Notes: generated by a model from the letters alone, not told the origin. Shown: positions 28,396 through 37,703, counted from the stretch's first letter. The stretch: 64,000 nucleotides of DNA from Bradyrhizobium iriomotense (GCF_018129405.1 NZ_JAFCLP010000002.1:682001-746000); one strand, 5' to 3'. Numbers and translations are program-made.

Positions 28396-28832
28396 AGCAA
28401 CCCGAGATCGCGCAGCTCGCGCCGCATCGGCTCCGGCATGGCTGCAATCGAGCCGGCGGCGGACTTGCCGAGATCGGGCGGCACGGCATCCTCGGTGAGA
28501 TAGCGCCAGCCCTGGAACGGGCGCATCGGCCGCGGCGAGACCGAGATCACCTTCGGCTGCATCACGATGCGGCAGCGTCCGATGCCGTCCTTGTCGCGGA
28601 ACGGCTCGATGCCGATGATCTTTTCGCGTGCGGCGATCTCGCCCTTGATGACCCAATAGAGCGACCCGCCGGCGAGGATCTCGGCATCGCGCTTGGGCAC
28701 CATGCGGGTGATGTGGATGTGATGTTGCGGCAGACCCTTCTTCTTGGCGGTCTGCATCCGTTCGGCCACCCACTCCTTCAATTCCTTGACGGAGTCGCAG
28801 CCGACGGCGAGCTTGATCAGATGGAGTGGCAT
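28392..28832 (-). CDS. DUF1489 family protein
   Basis: A 146-residue protein of the alphaproteobacterial DUF1489 family ([44 protein letters not shown]). Function unknown. It is cytoplasmic with no catalytic motif that I can recognise. Its TAA overlaps the panC stop in antiparallel orientation. Confidence 0.88.
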   Translation of the reverse strand: MPLHLIKLAVGCDSVKELKEWVAERMQTAKKKGLPQHHIHITRMVPKRDAEILAGGSLYWVIKGEIAAREKIIGIEPFRDKDGIGRCRIVMQPKVISVSPRPMRPFQGWRYLTEDAVPPDLGKSAAGSIAAMPEPMRRELRDLGLL

Positions 28833-28874
28833 GCCCCAGCATTAGCCGGGCAGCCACCCATTTGGAATGCCGAA

Positions 28875-29858
28875 CTACTCGTTATCCGCAGCTGGAGCCG
28901 CCGGCGCGGAAGTCGGTGGCGCGATCGGAACCGGTGCTGCAGCGGGCGCACGCGCGGCCTTCGGTGCCGGCGGCTTCTTGGCGGCCGGTGCCGCGGGTGC
29001 CGCAGCCTGCGCCGAGGTCGCGGCCGGCGCGCGCGGCGCAGCGGCGGCAGGCGCCGCCTGGCGCGTCGCCGCAGTCGGCGGCTCCGGATTCATGATGCTC
29101 ACCGGAGGCGTCGACGAGGAGCTCGGGAACTCCGCATTGGTCGGCTTGCCCGTCGGCATCGATGGCGGCAACCCCGCGAGTGCGGCCGTGGCAGGCATTG
29201 CCGGCACCGTTCCAGGCGTATTCCAGGTCGGCGCGTAGCGCGCGACCAGCGTGTCGTAGAGACGGGAATCCATGTTGGCGGCGACCTGCTGCTGATCGGT
29301 CAGCGAGCGGAAGGCGGCACAATCGAACTGCGTGCAGCCGTCGCGTGCAACCAGTACCTGCGCGACGAGGCCGTAGCGGTCACGCTCCAGCGACTTGCGC
29401 AGCACCTTCATGTCGAGCGTCAGGCTCTTGTCGGCGGTCGCGGCGTCACCAAGCGCGGTGAGACGGTCGATCCTGGCCGCGGTGTAGGCAACGGCCGCCG
29501 CCGCCGTGTCGGGTGCGCCGAACAGCGCCTTCTCGCAGCCCGCGGCCACGGCATCACCGGCCAGGCCATCGAGGCAGGACAGCGCCGGCAGGCTCGCGGT
29601 GACCGCGGCCTGCGCGCGCGACTCGGTCGGCGCGTCCAGCCCCTCCGGTCCATAGACGCGCACCGTGGCAGCCCCCGCGATGGCGATGGACAGCAGCGTG
29701 ATCACCGTCAGCGCGCCATTGGCGACCGACTTCTCGGCGCGCAGCAGCGTGATCAGCAGAATCAATCCGAAGAAGCCGGCGGCCGCCAGCGTCATCCACA
29801 TCGGAAAGGCCGCCGAGCGCCAGATTTGGTCGAGCGAAGTGGCCCATGCCGAGTTCAT
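28875..29858 (-). CDS. Hypothetical membrane protein with Ala/Pro-rich tail
   Basis: A 327-residue protein with two N-terminal membrane helices (about 18-40 and 46-66), a helical region with four cysteines (residues 90-200) and a long alanine/proline/lysine-rich C-terminal tail. No family recognised. GAGGGACG precedes the ATG at 29858. It is probably an inner-membrane protein with a periplasmic low-complexity extension. Confidence 0.75.
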   Translation of the reverse strand: MNSAWATSLDQIWRSAAFPMWMTLAAAGFFGLILLITLLRAEKSVANGALTVITLLSIAIAGAATVRVYGPEGLDAPTESRAQAAVTASLPALSCLDGLAGDAVAAGCEKALFGAPDTAAAAVAYTAARIDRLTALGDAATADKSLTLDMKVLRKSLERDRYGLVAQVLVARDGCTQFDCAAFRSLTDQQQVAANMDSRLYDTLVARYAPTWNTPGTVPAMPATAALAGLPPSMPTGKPTNAEFPSSSSTPPVSIMNPEPPTAATRQAAPAAAAPRAPAATSAQAAAPAAPAAKKPPAPKAARAPAAAPVPIAPPTSAPAAPAADNE

Positions 29859-30016
29859 GCGCGACGTCCCCTCACGCGAGCAGAGAGCGAATGGTCAAGC
29901 GAGCACCGCGAGTCGGCAGCTGCCCCCGCCCCACCTTGTGAAGGTGAAGCGGGCCTTTTGACGGCGGGCGGAGCAAATTCGTCCGCAATTGCAATGAGCG
30001 CGGGGTCGGCGGCGCG

Positions 30017-30220
30017 TCAGGAGAGCGCCAGCTGACTTTCCTTGGCGACCCGTTCAAACGCCTCGGTCGAGCTCTTGATCCGGTACTGGCAGTCGTCGCC
30101 GTCCGTCGGCAGCAGGCGGATGACCTCATACGAGCCGCTGGCAGCGGGGCGCGCGATGTTGCTGGCCGTGAACAATACGCGCGTTCCAACGGGGAATTTG
30201 TGCTTCAACACCCTCTCCAT
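30017..30220 (-). CDS. Conserved-type hypothetical protein, 67 aa
   Basis: A small cytoplasmic protein (HKFPVGTRVLFTAS, SYEVIRLLPTDGDDCQYRIKS) with alternating beta-strand character, similar in feel to rhizobial proteins of unknown function. The ATG at 30220 lacks an obvious ribosome-binding site; a TTG four codons later has GGAGAGG before it and is an alternative. Confidence 0.7.
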   Translation of the reverse strand: MERVLKHKFPVGTRVLFTASNIARPAASGSYEVIRLLPTDGDDCQYRIKSSTEAFERVAKESQLALS

Positions 30221-30407
30221 TACTCAAACAGCGCCTGCCTCGCCCATGGTCCCACTGCGATGGCCGGCCGGAAACCCGGCTGCTGTATAGCACGCATGCG
30301 GCGTTTTTGACCAGCCTCATGCAAGCCTGGCGAACACACAAATTTTGAAGTCTTTTCAGGACGATAACGGGAACCGCGGCCCACTTTGATACCGCTGGAA
30401 CCGAGCC

Positions 30408-30776
30408 CTAGGCGGTATGGGGCAGATGCCCTTGCGGACTTGCCTGGTCTACGGCCTTGGGCAGCTCCTGGGCGAGGATCTCACCCAACTGGTCGACCGG
30501 GATGTTGTAGCGTGCGGCGAGCTGGCGGACGGTGTCGCTGCCGAGCACGGCGCGGAGCTGGTCGGCCGAGATCGGCAGGTTGTGGCCGTTGCCGAGCCAG
30601 GATTTGACCTGGTCGCCAAAGCCCGCCTGCTGGAGTTTTGCGACGATCGCGCTGAGGCCGCCCTGATGATTGCTGCCGAGCACTTCGTTGAGCACGGCCG
30701 GCAGCACGGCGGCACCGAGCTGACCGAGCGCGCTGCGGAGCGCGGGATTGTTCTCCAGCGAGTCCAGGATTCCCAT
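30408..30776 (-). CDS. YidB family protein (DUF937-like)
   Basis: A 122-residue protein of the YidB/COG3753 family: MGILDSLENNPALRSAL, GGLSAIVAKLQQAGFGDQV, SWLGNGHNLPISADQL and LAARYNIPVDQLGEIL. Function unknown. The ATG at 30776 follows GGAGAGGG. The 18-codon upstream extension is not used. Confidence 0.88.
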   Translation of the reverse strand: MGILDSLENNPALRSALGQLGAAVLPAVLNEVLGSNHQGGLSAIVAKLQQAGFGDQVKSWLGNGHNLPISADQLRAVLGSDTVRQLAARYNIPVDQLGEILAQELPKAVDQASPQGHLPHTA

Positions 30777-30861
30777 GGCGCCCTCTCCTAAGCCATAGTT
30801 GCGCGGTGATTGAGCGCCGCCATCCGGCATGCCGTCAAGCCGCGCTCAATCACAATCATGC

Positions 30862-31524
30862 TCACGCGTCCTCGAACTTCGCGATGACCAGCGTTTCGGC
30901 GATCCCCTCGCGGGTCCATTCCTGGAACGCCGGCAGCGCCATCATCGTCTCCATGTAAGCCTTCGTGTCCGGCGCCACGTCGATCGCATAGGTGCGCAAG
31001 CGGTGCACGACCGGCGCATACATCGCATCCGCCGCGCCGAAGCGGCCGAACAGGAACGGTCCTTTGGCTCCATAGCGCGCGCGGCACTCGCGCCAGATCT
31101 CCTCGATGCGCGCGACGTTGGCCTTCGCATCGGCCGACAGCGTTACGGCGCGGATCGGCCGGTGCAGGTTCATGCCGCATTCGCTGCGCAGCGGCACGAA
31201 GCCGGAATGCATCTCGGCGCAAACCGAACGGGCATGGGCGCGGGCCGCGGCGTCGTCGGGCCACAGCTTCTTCTCCGGGTAACGCTCGGCGATGTATTCG
31301 ATAATGGCGAGCGAATCCCACACCGTCACGTCGCCATCGACCAGCACGGGCACCTTGCCGGCGCGGCTGAAGGACAGGATCTGCTCCTTGTCGGCGGGAT
31401 TGTCGGTGTAGAGCGGGATCAGGGTCTCCACGAACGGGATGTCGTTCGCGCGCAGCGCGAGCCAGGGCCGCATCGACCATGACGAGTAGTTCTTGTTGCC
31501 GATCGCGAGCTTGAGCGTTGCCAT
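30862..31524 (-). CDS. Glutathione S-transferase family protein
   Basis: A 220-residue GST. The N-terminal thioredoxin fold has NKNYSSWSMRPWLAL, with the likely catalytic serines, GKVPVLVDGD and VWDSLAIIEYIAERYP, which binds glutathione. The C-terminal domain is helical. Substrate unknown. The ATG at 31524 follows AAGGATTGG; 21 upstream codons in frame are not family-like. Confidence 0.92.
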   Translation of the reverse strand: MATLKLAIGNKNYSSWSMRPWLALRANDIPFVETLIPLYTDNPADKEQILSFSRAGKVPVLVDGDVTVWDSLAIIEYIAERYPEKKLWPDDAAARAHARSVCAEMHSGFVPLRSECGMNLHRPIRAVTLSADAKANVARIEEIWRECRARYGAKGPFLFGRFGAADAMYAPVVHRLRTYAIDVAPDTKAYMETMMALPAFQEWTREGIAETLVIAKFEDA

Positions 31525-31647
31525 GTCACCAATCCTTCCCGAGACGTCTTGAAGCGAGCTGCTTTTAACGCCATCGCCTGCCGCCAATCAATCGTTGCTG
31601 CGCCCGGCCATGCGTGGCAATCGTTGCGATCCCTCTAGGAGCAAGAC

Positions 31648-32370
31648 ATGAGCAGGCACTGGGTCGACATCACGGCGGTCGGCTTCTTCATCATCGAATG
31701 GCTGGCCTATGCGCTGACGCTGGAGCACTCGGCCTATGGCCGCGACAGCCTGTCGGCGCGCATGAACCGCTACCGCGAGGTCTGGGTGCGCCGCCTGCTC
31801 GACCGCGAGACGCGCATGGTCGACATGCAGATCATGGCCTCGCTCCAGAACGGCACCGCGTTCTTCGCCTCCACCAGCCTGTTCGCGCTCGGCGGCGCGC
31901 TGGCGCTGCTGCACGCCACCAACGACGCGATCACGATCCTGAGCAAGCTTCCGATCGACCTCAGCACCTCGCCGGCGATGTGGGAGCTGAAATGCGTCGG
32001 CCTCGTGCTGATCTGCGTCTACGCCTTCTTCAAGTTCGCCTGGGCCTATCGCCTGTTCAACTATGTCGCGATCCTGTTCGGCGGCATGCCGCCGGCCTCG
32101 CAAGCCGACACGCCGCAGGCCGAGGCCCATGTCATGCGCACCACACGCCTGTTCGAATCCGCCGGCCGCCATTTCAACCGCGGCCAGCGCGCCTTCTTCT
32201 TCGCGCTCGGCTATCTCGGCTGGTTCGTCAGCCCCTGGGTGCTGTTCGTGACCACGGCCGCCGTGGTGATCGTGACGTGGCGGCGGCAGTTCGCCTCCAG
32301 CGCGTGGGCGGCGATGGCGCCGGAGGCGCCCGCGGCGGATCGCGAGGAGGCGCGGAAGCGCGGTCATTGA
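31648..32370 (+). CDS. DUF599 family membrane protein
   Basis: A 240-residue inner-membrane protein with four predicted helices and the DUF599 hallmarks NGTAFFASTSLFALGG, FAWAYRLFNYVAILFG and GQRAFFFALGYLGWFVSPW. Function unknown. TAGGAGCAAG precedes the ATG. The region downstream is filled with three palindromic repeat elements. Confidence 0.9.
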   Translation: MSRHWVDITAVGFFIIEWLAYALTLEHSAYGRDSLSARMNRYREVWVRRLLDRETRMVDMQIMASLQNGTAFFASTSLFALGGALALLHATNDAITILSKLPIDLSTSPAMWELKCVGLVLICVYAFFKFAWAYRLFNYVAILFGGMPPASQADTPQAEAHVMRTTRLFESAGRHFNRGQRAFFFALGYLGWFVSPWVLFVTTAAVVIVTWRRQFASSAWAAMAPEAPAADREEARKRGH

Positions 32371-32379
32371 TCGCCACTT

Positions 32380-32520
32380 CGTGTCCCGGACAAGCTGCAA
32401 CGCATGGAGCGTTGCGGCGCAGAGCCGGGACCTAGAAGCCACATCCCCTGAGCGAGATGGGCGGCCCCGGCTCTGCAGCGCACCGCTGAAGAAGCGCTGC
32501 GCTGCGTCCGGGGCACGAGA
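32380..32520. repeat. Palindromic intergenic repeat, TGTCCCGGAC family
   Basis: Arms TGTCCCGGACAAGCTGCAAC and GCGTCCGGGGCACGA flank inner arms GAGCCGGGACC/GGCCCCGGCTC and GCGTTGCGGCGCAG/CTGCAGCGCACCGC. It begins 10 bases after the DUF599 stop codon. Confidence 0.75.
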
Positions 32521-32549
32521 GCGAAGTGGAGCGTGCGCTGCTTCAGCAT

Positions 32550-32629
32550 CGTCATTGCGAGCGCAGCGAAGCAATCCAGAGTCTCTCTGCGGTGGGATTC
32601 TGGATTGCTTCGCTGCGCTCGCAATGACG
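32550..32629. repeat. Palindromic intergenic repeat, CGTCATTGCGAG family (short copy)
   Basis: CGTCATTGCGAGCGCAGCG pairs with CGCTGCGCTCGCAATGACG, and GAAGCAATCCAGA with TCTGGATTGCTTC, giving an almost perfect 32 bp stem. It is related to 2304-2426. Confidence 0.88.
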
Positions 32630-32675
32630 GAGTATGAGGCAGCAGCGCAATTCTCTGAACGACTCTCGTGGCACT

Positions 32676-32764
32676 CGTAGGATGGGTAGAGCGAAGCGAA
32701 ACCCATCGCATTCTCGTCCCTGCGCGAACATGATGGGTTTCGCAAGTGCTCTACCCATCCTACG
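32676..32764. repeat. Palindromic intergenic repeat, CGTAGGATGGGTAGAGC family
   Basis: CGTAGGATGGGTAGAGC pairs with GCTCTACCCATCCTACG and CGAAACCCATC with GATGGGTTTCG. The central loop is about 30 bases. Confidence 0.88.
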
Positions 32765-32793
32765 GCGTCACAGACACTCGGGCTACGGGAAAG

Positions 32794-33747
32794 CTACGAC
32801 GCGAAATCCCGCGGGCTGAACGGCAGGTCCAACACCCTCCATTCCTCGTATTTGTCGGCCGGCAACATCTTGTAGGGCTGGCAGGCTTGGAGCGCGGCCG
32901 TCGCCGACCTCACGATGGCCACGCCCTTGGCGGATGGCGGGGCCGCCATGAGAATCGGCTCGCGCGCCAGCGTGCCGTCGGTGGCGAACACTGCGCGCAG
33001 CTTGATGTGGACGTTGTCGGTCGGCTCGACCCCGGCCGGCAGCTTGGCGCAGCTTCTCAAATGTCGGCGAAGTGCCGCGATGACTTCCGCCGGCAGCTTG
33101 GCTGCAATTGAATCCTTGGCGTCGCCGCCGTCGTCCTTGGGCGCGTCTTTCGGCAGCTCGGTCGGCAGTTCGGGCGGCAACCCGAGCATGACGCCATACT
33201 TGACGGTGACATCAGGCTCTGGCGCCTGATAGGCCGGCGGGGGCGTGGCCTGCGGCTGCTGCATCGCCTGTGGCGACTGCATCGGTGGCTGCGGCATCGG
33301 CTGTTGTGGCATCGCCTGAGGTGGCAGTTGGGGCTGCGGTTGCGGCGGCGGCTGTTGAGGCTGAGGCTGCACGTTGGCCTCGCGCTGCTTTGTCGGCTGC
33401 GAGGGTGAAGGCGGCGGCTGTTTCTGCTGCGCTGGCTGCTGCGGTTCAGGCGATGCCTGCGGCTTGGCGGCCGGCTTCGCCGTCGCGTCCGCCTTGTCGG
33501 TGACATCCAGCTTCGGCAGCTTCAGGTCGGGGAGCGACTCCGGCAGCTTCTCCTTCTCTTCCTTCTCTTGGGCCTTGGCTTCCTCCTGCTTCACCTGCTC
33601 CGGCGTGACGATGTCGACGGAAACGGTCTCGGGCGCGGCGGCGTGGAACGGACGGACCTCGCTGATCACGATGATCAGCGCCACCAGCGTCAGATGCGCG
33701 ATCGCCGACGCTGCAATGTCCGTCCGTATGATCTTCCGCAGTTCCAT
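32794..33747 (-). CDS. TonB/TolA-like energy transducer protein
   Basis: A 317-residue protein with an N-terminal membrane anchor (IAHLTLVALIIVISEV), a charged KQEEAKAQEKEEKEK stretch, a long glutamine/proline-rich linker (residues 95-175) and a C-terminal domain of about 95 residues with two cysteines (SCAKLPAG, LQACQPY). The layout is that of TonB or TolA proteins that span the periplasm. No exbB/exbD or tolQ/R lies nearby, so its partner is unknown. Confidence 0.78.
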   Translation of the reverse strand: MELRKIIRTDIAASAIAHLTLVALIIVISEVRPFHAAAPETVSVDIVTPEQVKQEEAKAQEKEEKEKLPESLPDLKLPKLDVTDKADATAKPAAKPQASPEPQQPAQQKQPPPSPSQPTKQREANVQPQPQQPPPQPQPQLPPQAMPQQPMPQPPMQSPQAMQQPQATPPPAYQAPEPDVTVKYGVMLGLPPELPTELPKDAPKDDGGDAKDSIAAKLPAEVIAALRRHLRSCAKLPAGVEPTDNVHIKLRAVFATDGTLAREPILMAAPPSAKGVAIVRSATAALQACQPYKMLPADKYEEWRVLDLPFSPRDFAS

Positions 33748-33796
33748 CGCCCGATCTTGGGTTGCCGCCCTGCTGTTAGCATACCGCCGTCTCCCC

Positions 33797-34615
33797 TCAA
33801 TCCCATTTCGGTGCGAAGCCGAAATCGGTCAAGCGGCCCTTGGGACTGGCCAGCGCGGCGATCTGCGCCATCTCCTCATCCGAGAGCTCGAAATCGAAGA
33901 TATCGATGTTCTCCGACAGGCGTTCGACACGCGAGGTGCGCGGGATCGCAGCGACATTCTGTTGCACCAGCCAGCGCAGGCAGACCTGCGCCGACGTCTT
34001 GCGATGCGCGCGGCCAATGGCGGCGAGGGTCTGGTCGGACTTGATGCGGCCCTTGGCGATGGGACTGTAGGCGACCAGCGCGAGACCGTGCTGGTCGCAG
34101 GCAGCCCTCACCTTCGCCTGGTCGAGATAGGGATGGAATTCGACCTGGTTGCAGACCAGCGGCTCGCCCGATAGCGCAACCGCCTGCTCGACCAACGCCA
34201 CCGTGAAGTTGGAGACCCCGATGTGGCGGGCGAGGCCCATGCGCTTCGCATGCGACAGCGCGCCAAGCGTCTCCGCCAGCGGCACGTGCGGATTGGGCCA
34301 GTGCAGCAGCAAGAGATCGACGGAGGAAAGCCGCAGGCGCGCGAGGCTCTCCTTGACCGAGCGCTCGAGGTCGTGGGGCGCGAAATGGTTGGTCCAGACT
34401 TTCGTCGTGAGGAAGATATCGTCGCGGCGCACGCCGGAGGAGCGCAGGCCGTCGCCGACCTCGCGCTCGTTGTCATAGACCTGGGCGGTGTCGATATGGC
34501 GATAGCCGAGCCGCAGCGCCTGCTCGACCACGCGCGCGCAGGTCCGCCCTTCCAACTCCCAGGTTCCGAGCCCGATCGCCGGAATCCTTGCGCCATTGGC
34601 CTCGACGAACAGCAT
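33797..34615 (-). CDS. Aldo-keto reductase (2,5-diketo-gluconate reductase type)
   Basis: A 272-residue AKR with IPAIGLGTWEL, the tetrad Asp/Tyr in HIDTAQVYDNE, Lys in LTTKVW and His in LLLHWP, and the NADPH loop AIPRTSRVERLSENI. It resembles DkgA/DkgB enzymes acting on small aldehydes. The ATG at 34615 follows AGAGGA. Confidence 0.93.
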   Translation of the reverse strand: MLFVEANGARIPAIGLGTWELEGRTCARVVEQALRLGYRHIDTAQVYDNEREVGDGLRSSGVRRDDIFLTTKVWTNHFAPHDLERSVKESLARLRLSSVDLLLLHWPNPHVPLAETLGALSHAKRMGLARHIGVSNFTVALVEQAVALSGEPLVCNQVEFHPYLDQAKVRAACDQHGLALVAYSPIAKGRIKSDQTLAAIGRAHRKTSAQVCLRWLVQQNVAAIPRTSRVERLSENIDIFDFELSDEEMAQIAALASPKGRLTDFGFAPKWD

Positions 34616-34756
34616 GAGGAATCCTCTCTGTTGCGGCAGCCCCGAACGGCATTATGGACCTCGCCCGTGATGGTTGCCAACGGGCGTCGGTGCCATCGGG
34701 ACGGATCTTCAGGGCAATGCTAACAGGAGGTTCGCGCGAGGCTTCAGGCCTTGACG

Positions 34757-35053
34757 TCACGCCTTGGCCAGCGCCTGGAACACGGTGTCGGGCGCGTGCG
34801 CGATCACCGCGAGCAGCGCGCGCGCCGGTCCGCGCGGGGCGCGCTTGCCCTGCTCCCAATTGCGGATGGTCTCGACGGGAACGCCGAGCTTGGCGGCAAA
34901 CTCCATCTGGGTCAGGCAGGCGCGGCGCCGCAAATCGCGCACCGCGAGCGAACTGGTGTCGCTAGGTGCGGCATTGGCCGCCGGCTGGACCGGAAATTCC
35001 CGTCCATCCCGCAACTCGACGATCCGCCCGTCCGCCTTCAGCCGCAACCGCAT
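34757..35053 (-). CDS. XRE-type helix-turn-helix protein
   Basis: A 98-residue protein with a C-terminal XRE HTH (LTQMEFAAKLGVPVETIRNWEQGKR) as in HigA-like antitoxins and small regulators. The N-terminal 40 residues are short and basic. A start at 35053 is chosen because GGGGGA lies 6 bases before it; the ATG two codons upstream directly abuts that site. No toxin gene is adjacent, so it is probably a stand-alone regulator. Confidence 0.83.
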   Translation of the reverse strand: MRLRLKADGRIVELRDGREFPVQPAANAAPSDTSSLAVRDLRRRACLTQMEFAAKLGVPVETIRNWEQGKRAPRGPARALLAVIAHAPDTVFQALAKA

Positions 35054-35123
35054 GTCCATTCCCCCAAGCGGGCATGATGATGCGGCAGGTCGCTTAAGTT
35101 CGGATTAAAGATGATGATGGCCG

Positions 35124-35210
35124 GTAGCCCGGATGGAGCGAAGCGCAATCCGGGGCAGCTCTCGCGGCGATACAGCGGTCCCGGATTACGCTGCGCTCCA
35201 TCCGGGCTAC
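35124..35210. repeat. Palindromic intergenic repeat, GTAGCCCGG family (long copy)
   Basis: GTAGCCCGGATGGAGCGAAG pairs with CTGCGCTCCATCCGGGCTAC and CGCAATCCGGG with CCCGGATTACG. The short relative is at 1365-1400. It lies between the XRE gene and mgtE. Confidence 0.88.
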
Positions 35211-35231
35211 GAACTCCCGCCTGGGCGAGAG

Positions 35232-36653
35232 CTACTTCAACCCGAACCAGAGCGTCGCGATGCCGAGGAAGGAGAAGAAGCCGACGACATCCGTCACCGT
35301 GGTGACGAAGGTGCCCGACGCCACCGCCGGGTCGGCCCTGACGCGTTCCAGCGCCATCGGGATCAGGATGCCGCCAAGCGCGCCGGCGACGAGGTTGCAG
35401 ATGATGGCAAGCCCGATGACGATGCCGAGGCCCGGGATCTTGAACCAGGCCACCGCCGCGATGCCCGTGATCACGGCGAAGGCGAGCCCGTTGACGAGGC
35501 CGACCAGCGTCTCGCGCAGCACCACGCGCCAGGCGTTGGAGGAACCGAGCTCGCGGGTGGCGAGTGCGCGCACCGCGACCGTCATGGTCTGGGTCGCGGC
35601 ATTTCCGCCCTGGCTCGCCACGATCGGCGCCAGCACCGCGAGCGCGACCATCTTCTCGAGCTGACCCTCGAACAGGCCGAGCACGGAGGACGCCAGGAAC
35701 GCGGTGGCGAGGTTGACCAGCAGCCAGTTGAAGCGGCCGCGGGCGATGGTGAGGAACGTGTCCGACAGCTCTTCGTCGCTGGTGACGCCGCCGAGCGCCT
35801 TGAGATCCTCGTCGGCCTCCTCCTCGATGACGTCGACGACGTCGTCGACGGTGATGACGCCGACGAGGCGGTCCTGGGTGTCGAGCACGGGCGCGGCGAC
35901 GAGGTTATACTTGCCGAACATGCGCGCCACCTCCTCCTGGTCCTCCAGGACGGAGACGCGGCGGCGGTCCTCGTCGGTCAGCTCGGTGAGCGGCACCGGG
36001 CGGCGCGCGCGCAAGAGCACGTCGAGGGGGACTGCGCCCTGCCAGTGCTGGTCCTTGTCGACGACATAGATCTCGTAGAAGCGGTCGGGCAGATCGGGCG
36101 TCTCGCGCATGTAGTCGATCGCCTGCCCGACAGTGAAATCCTGGGGCACGGCGATGAACTCGGTCTGCATGCGGCGGCCGGCGGAATTTTCCGGATACAG
36201 CAGGCTGCGCTCGAGCGCGACGCGCTCCTGCAGGGGCAGCTTCTCGAGGATCTCCTCCTGCTCGTCCTCGTCGAGGGTCTCCAGCAGCTCGACCGCGTCG
36301 TCGGATTCGAGCTCGCGGACGCCTTCGGCGACCGTCTCCGGCGGCAGCTCCTCGAGGATCTCCTCGCGCACGGCCTCGTCGACCTCGTTCAGCGCCGAGA
36401 AGTCGAAGTCGCGCCCCGTGAGCTCGACCAGGCGGACGCGGTCGTCGGGCGCGAGGGCGCCGATCAGGTCGCCGAGGTCCGCCTCGTGCAGCTCGGCCAC
36501 GCAGGCGCGCAGCGCGGCGCTGTCCGCCGCCTCGATCGCACGGGCAATTTCCTCGACGAATTCGTGACGAATTTCGCCGTCTTCATTGCGCATCGGCACG
36601 TGGTCGAGTACCGAATCCGCGGCGGATGGGGCACCGTCCATATGTTCATCCAT
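35232..36653 (-). CDS. mgtE: Magnesium transporter MgtE
   Basis: A 473-residue transporter: acidic N-domain (about 20-150), two CBS domains (150-280; DFTVGQAIDYMRE and LVGVITVDDVVDVIEEE) and five membrane helices. The pore helix carries GNAATQTMTVAVRAL and the last helix TTVTDVVGFFSFLG, which bind and conduct magnesium. The ATG at 36653 follows GGCGAGG; 38 further codons upstream are open but overlap the divergent deacetylase promoter. Confidence 0.95.
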   Translation of the reverse strand: MDEHMDGAPSAADSVLDHVPMRNEDGEIRHEFVEEIARAIEAADSAALRACVAELHEADLGDLIGALAPDDRVRLVELTGRDFDFSALNEVDEAVREEILEELPPETVAEGVRELESDDAVELLETLDEDEQEEILEKLPLQERVALERSLLYPENSAGRRMQTEFIAVPQDFTVGQAIDYMRETPDLPDRFYEIYVVDKDQHWQGAVPLDVLLRARRPVPLTELTDEDRRRVSVLEDQEEVARMFGKYNLVAAPVLDTQDRLVGVITVDDVVDVIEEEADEDLKALGGVTSDEELSDTFLTIARGRFNWLLVNLATAFLASSVLGLFEGQLEKMVALAVLAPIVASQGGNAATQTMTVAVRALATRELGSSNAWRVVLRETLVGLVNGLAFAVITGIAAVAWFKIPGLGIVIGLAIICNLVAGALGGILIPMALERVRADPAVASGTFVTTVTDVVGFFSFLGIATLWFGLK

Positions 36654-36736
36654 GGCGCGCCTCGCCGTTTGACAGGTTGGAACGAGTGGTCTGAGCTGAT
36701 GGTTCAGGCAATACCCACAAGGCGACTCCCAGCGCA

Positions 36737-37543
36737 ATGGCAAAGATGCTTCGGCTGAAATGGACATTGATGTCGGCGGGCGCCGTCCTTGCGGCCCTCA
36801 CCGGCATTGCCCCGACGGATGCCGCCGAGTGCCCGCGCAAGGATGCGCTCGGCACGTCGCGGATCCTAACCGTCGACGCCAAGGCCACGCCGCGCGTCGG
36901 CTTGAAGAGCTTTCCGCAGACGCTGGCGCTGGCCGATCACGAGGTCGTGCTGACCTTCGACGACGGGCCGCATCCGCCGACGACGTCGAAGGTGCTGGCG
37001 GCGCTGGCGCAGGAATGCGTGCGCGCGACGTTCTTCCTGATCGGCCTGCACGCCTCCGAGCATCCCGAGATGGTCAAGCGTATTGCACGCGAAGGCCATA
37101 CTATCGGTCATCACACCTTCTCGCATCCGTTCATGGCGCGGATCCCGATCGACAAGGCCAGGAGCGAGATCGACCGCGGCATCGCCGCCGACGAGATGGC
37201 GCTGCACGGGGTCTCGACGACGACGCCATCGACGCCGTTCTTCCGCTTCCCCTATTTCGAGGCGACGCAGGCCGAGCTCGATCTGCTGCAATCGCGCGGC
37301 ATCGTCGTGTTCGGGGCCGACCTCTGGGCGAGCGACTGGAACGAGATGACGCCGGAGCAGGAATTGAAGCTGGTCACCGAGCGCCTCGCTGCGAGCGGCA
37401 AGGGTATCATTCTCTTCCATGATCCGAAGGCGCGCACGGCCGCGATCATGCCGGCCTTCCTGCGGTATCTGAAGCAGAACGGGTTTCGCGTCGTTCACGC
37501 GGTTCCGGCGGGCACGTCACAGAAAAACGCCGATGCGCGCTGA
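36737..37543 (+). CDS. Exported polysaccharide deacetylase
   Basis: A 268-residue protein with a signal peptide (TLMSAGAVLAALTGIAPTDAA) and a NodB-homology domain: LTFDDGP (catalytic and metal Asp), HHTFSHP (zinc histidines), FFRFPYFE, DLWASDWN and ILFHD. It should remove N- or O-acetyl groups from a periplasmic polysaccharide or peptidoglycan. The gene is divergent from mgtE (83 bases) and is followed by a paralogue. Confidence 0.92.
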   Translation: MAKMLRLKWTLMSAGAVLAALTGIAPTDAAECPRKDALGTSRILTVDAKATPRVGLKSFPQTLALADHEVVLTFDDGPHPPTTSKVLAALAQECVRATFFLIGLHASEHPEMVKRIAREGHTIGHHTFSHPFMARIPIDKARSEIDRGIAADEMALHGVSTTTPSTPFFRFPYFEATQAELDLLQSRGIVVFGADLWASDWNEMTPEQELKLVTERLAASGKGIILFHDPKARTAAIMPAFLRYLKQNGFRVVHAVPAGTSQKNADAR

Positions 37544-37703
37544 TGCCGGAATGTCACGCCGGGGCAAAATGGGGTGATTTTGGCCCTATTAACACTCTGT
37601 TCATGCTACGCCATGCAAAGATGGTAGGGTATGGCGCCTGAACCGTTTCCAGGCGTCTCCGACCTACTATGGCGGCAATCGCGTATGAGGGCAGACGGGA
37701 TTC

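Noticed and set aside
35133-36758. 541-codon plus-strand frame opposite mgtE
   Set aside because: Composition is acidic/Arg/His shadow of MgtE; no family features.
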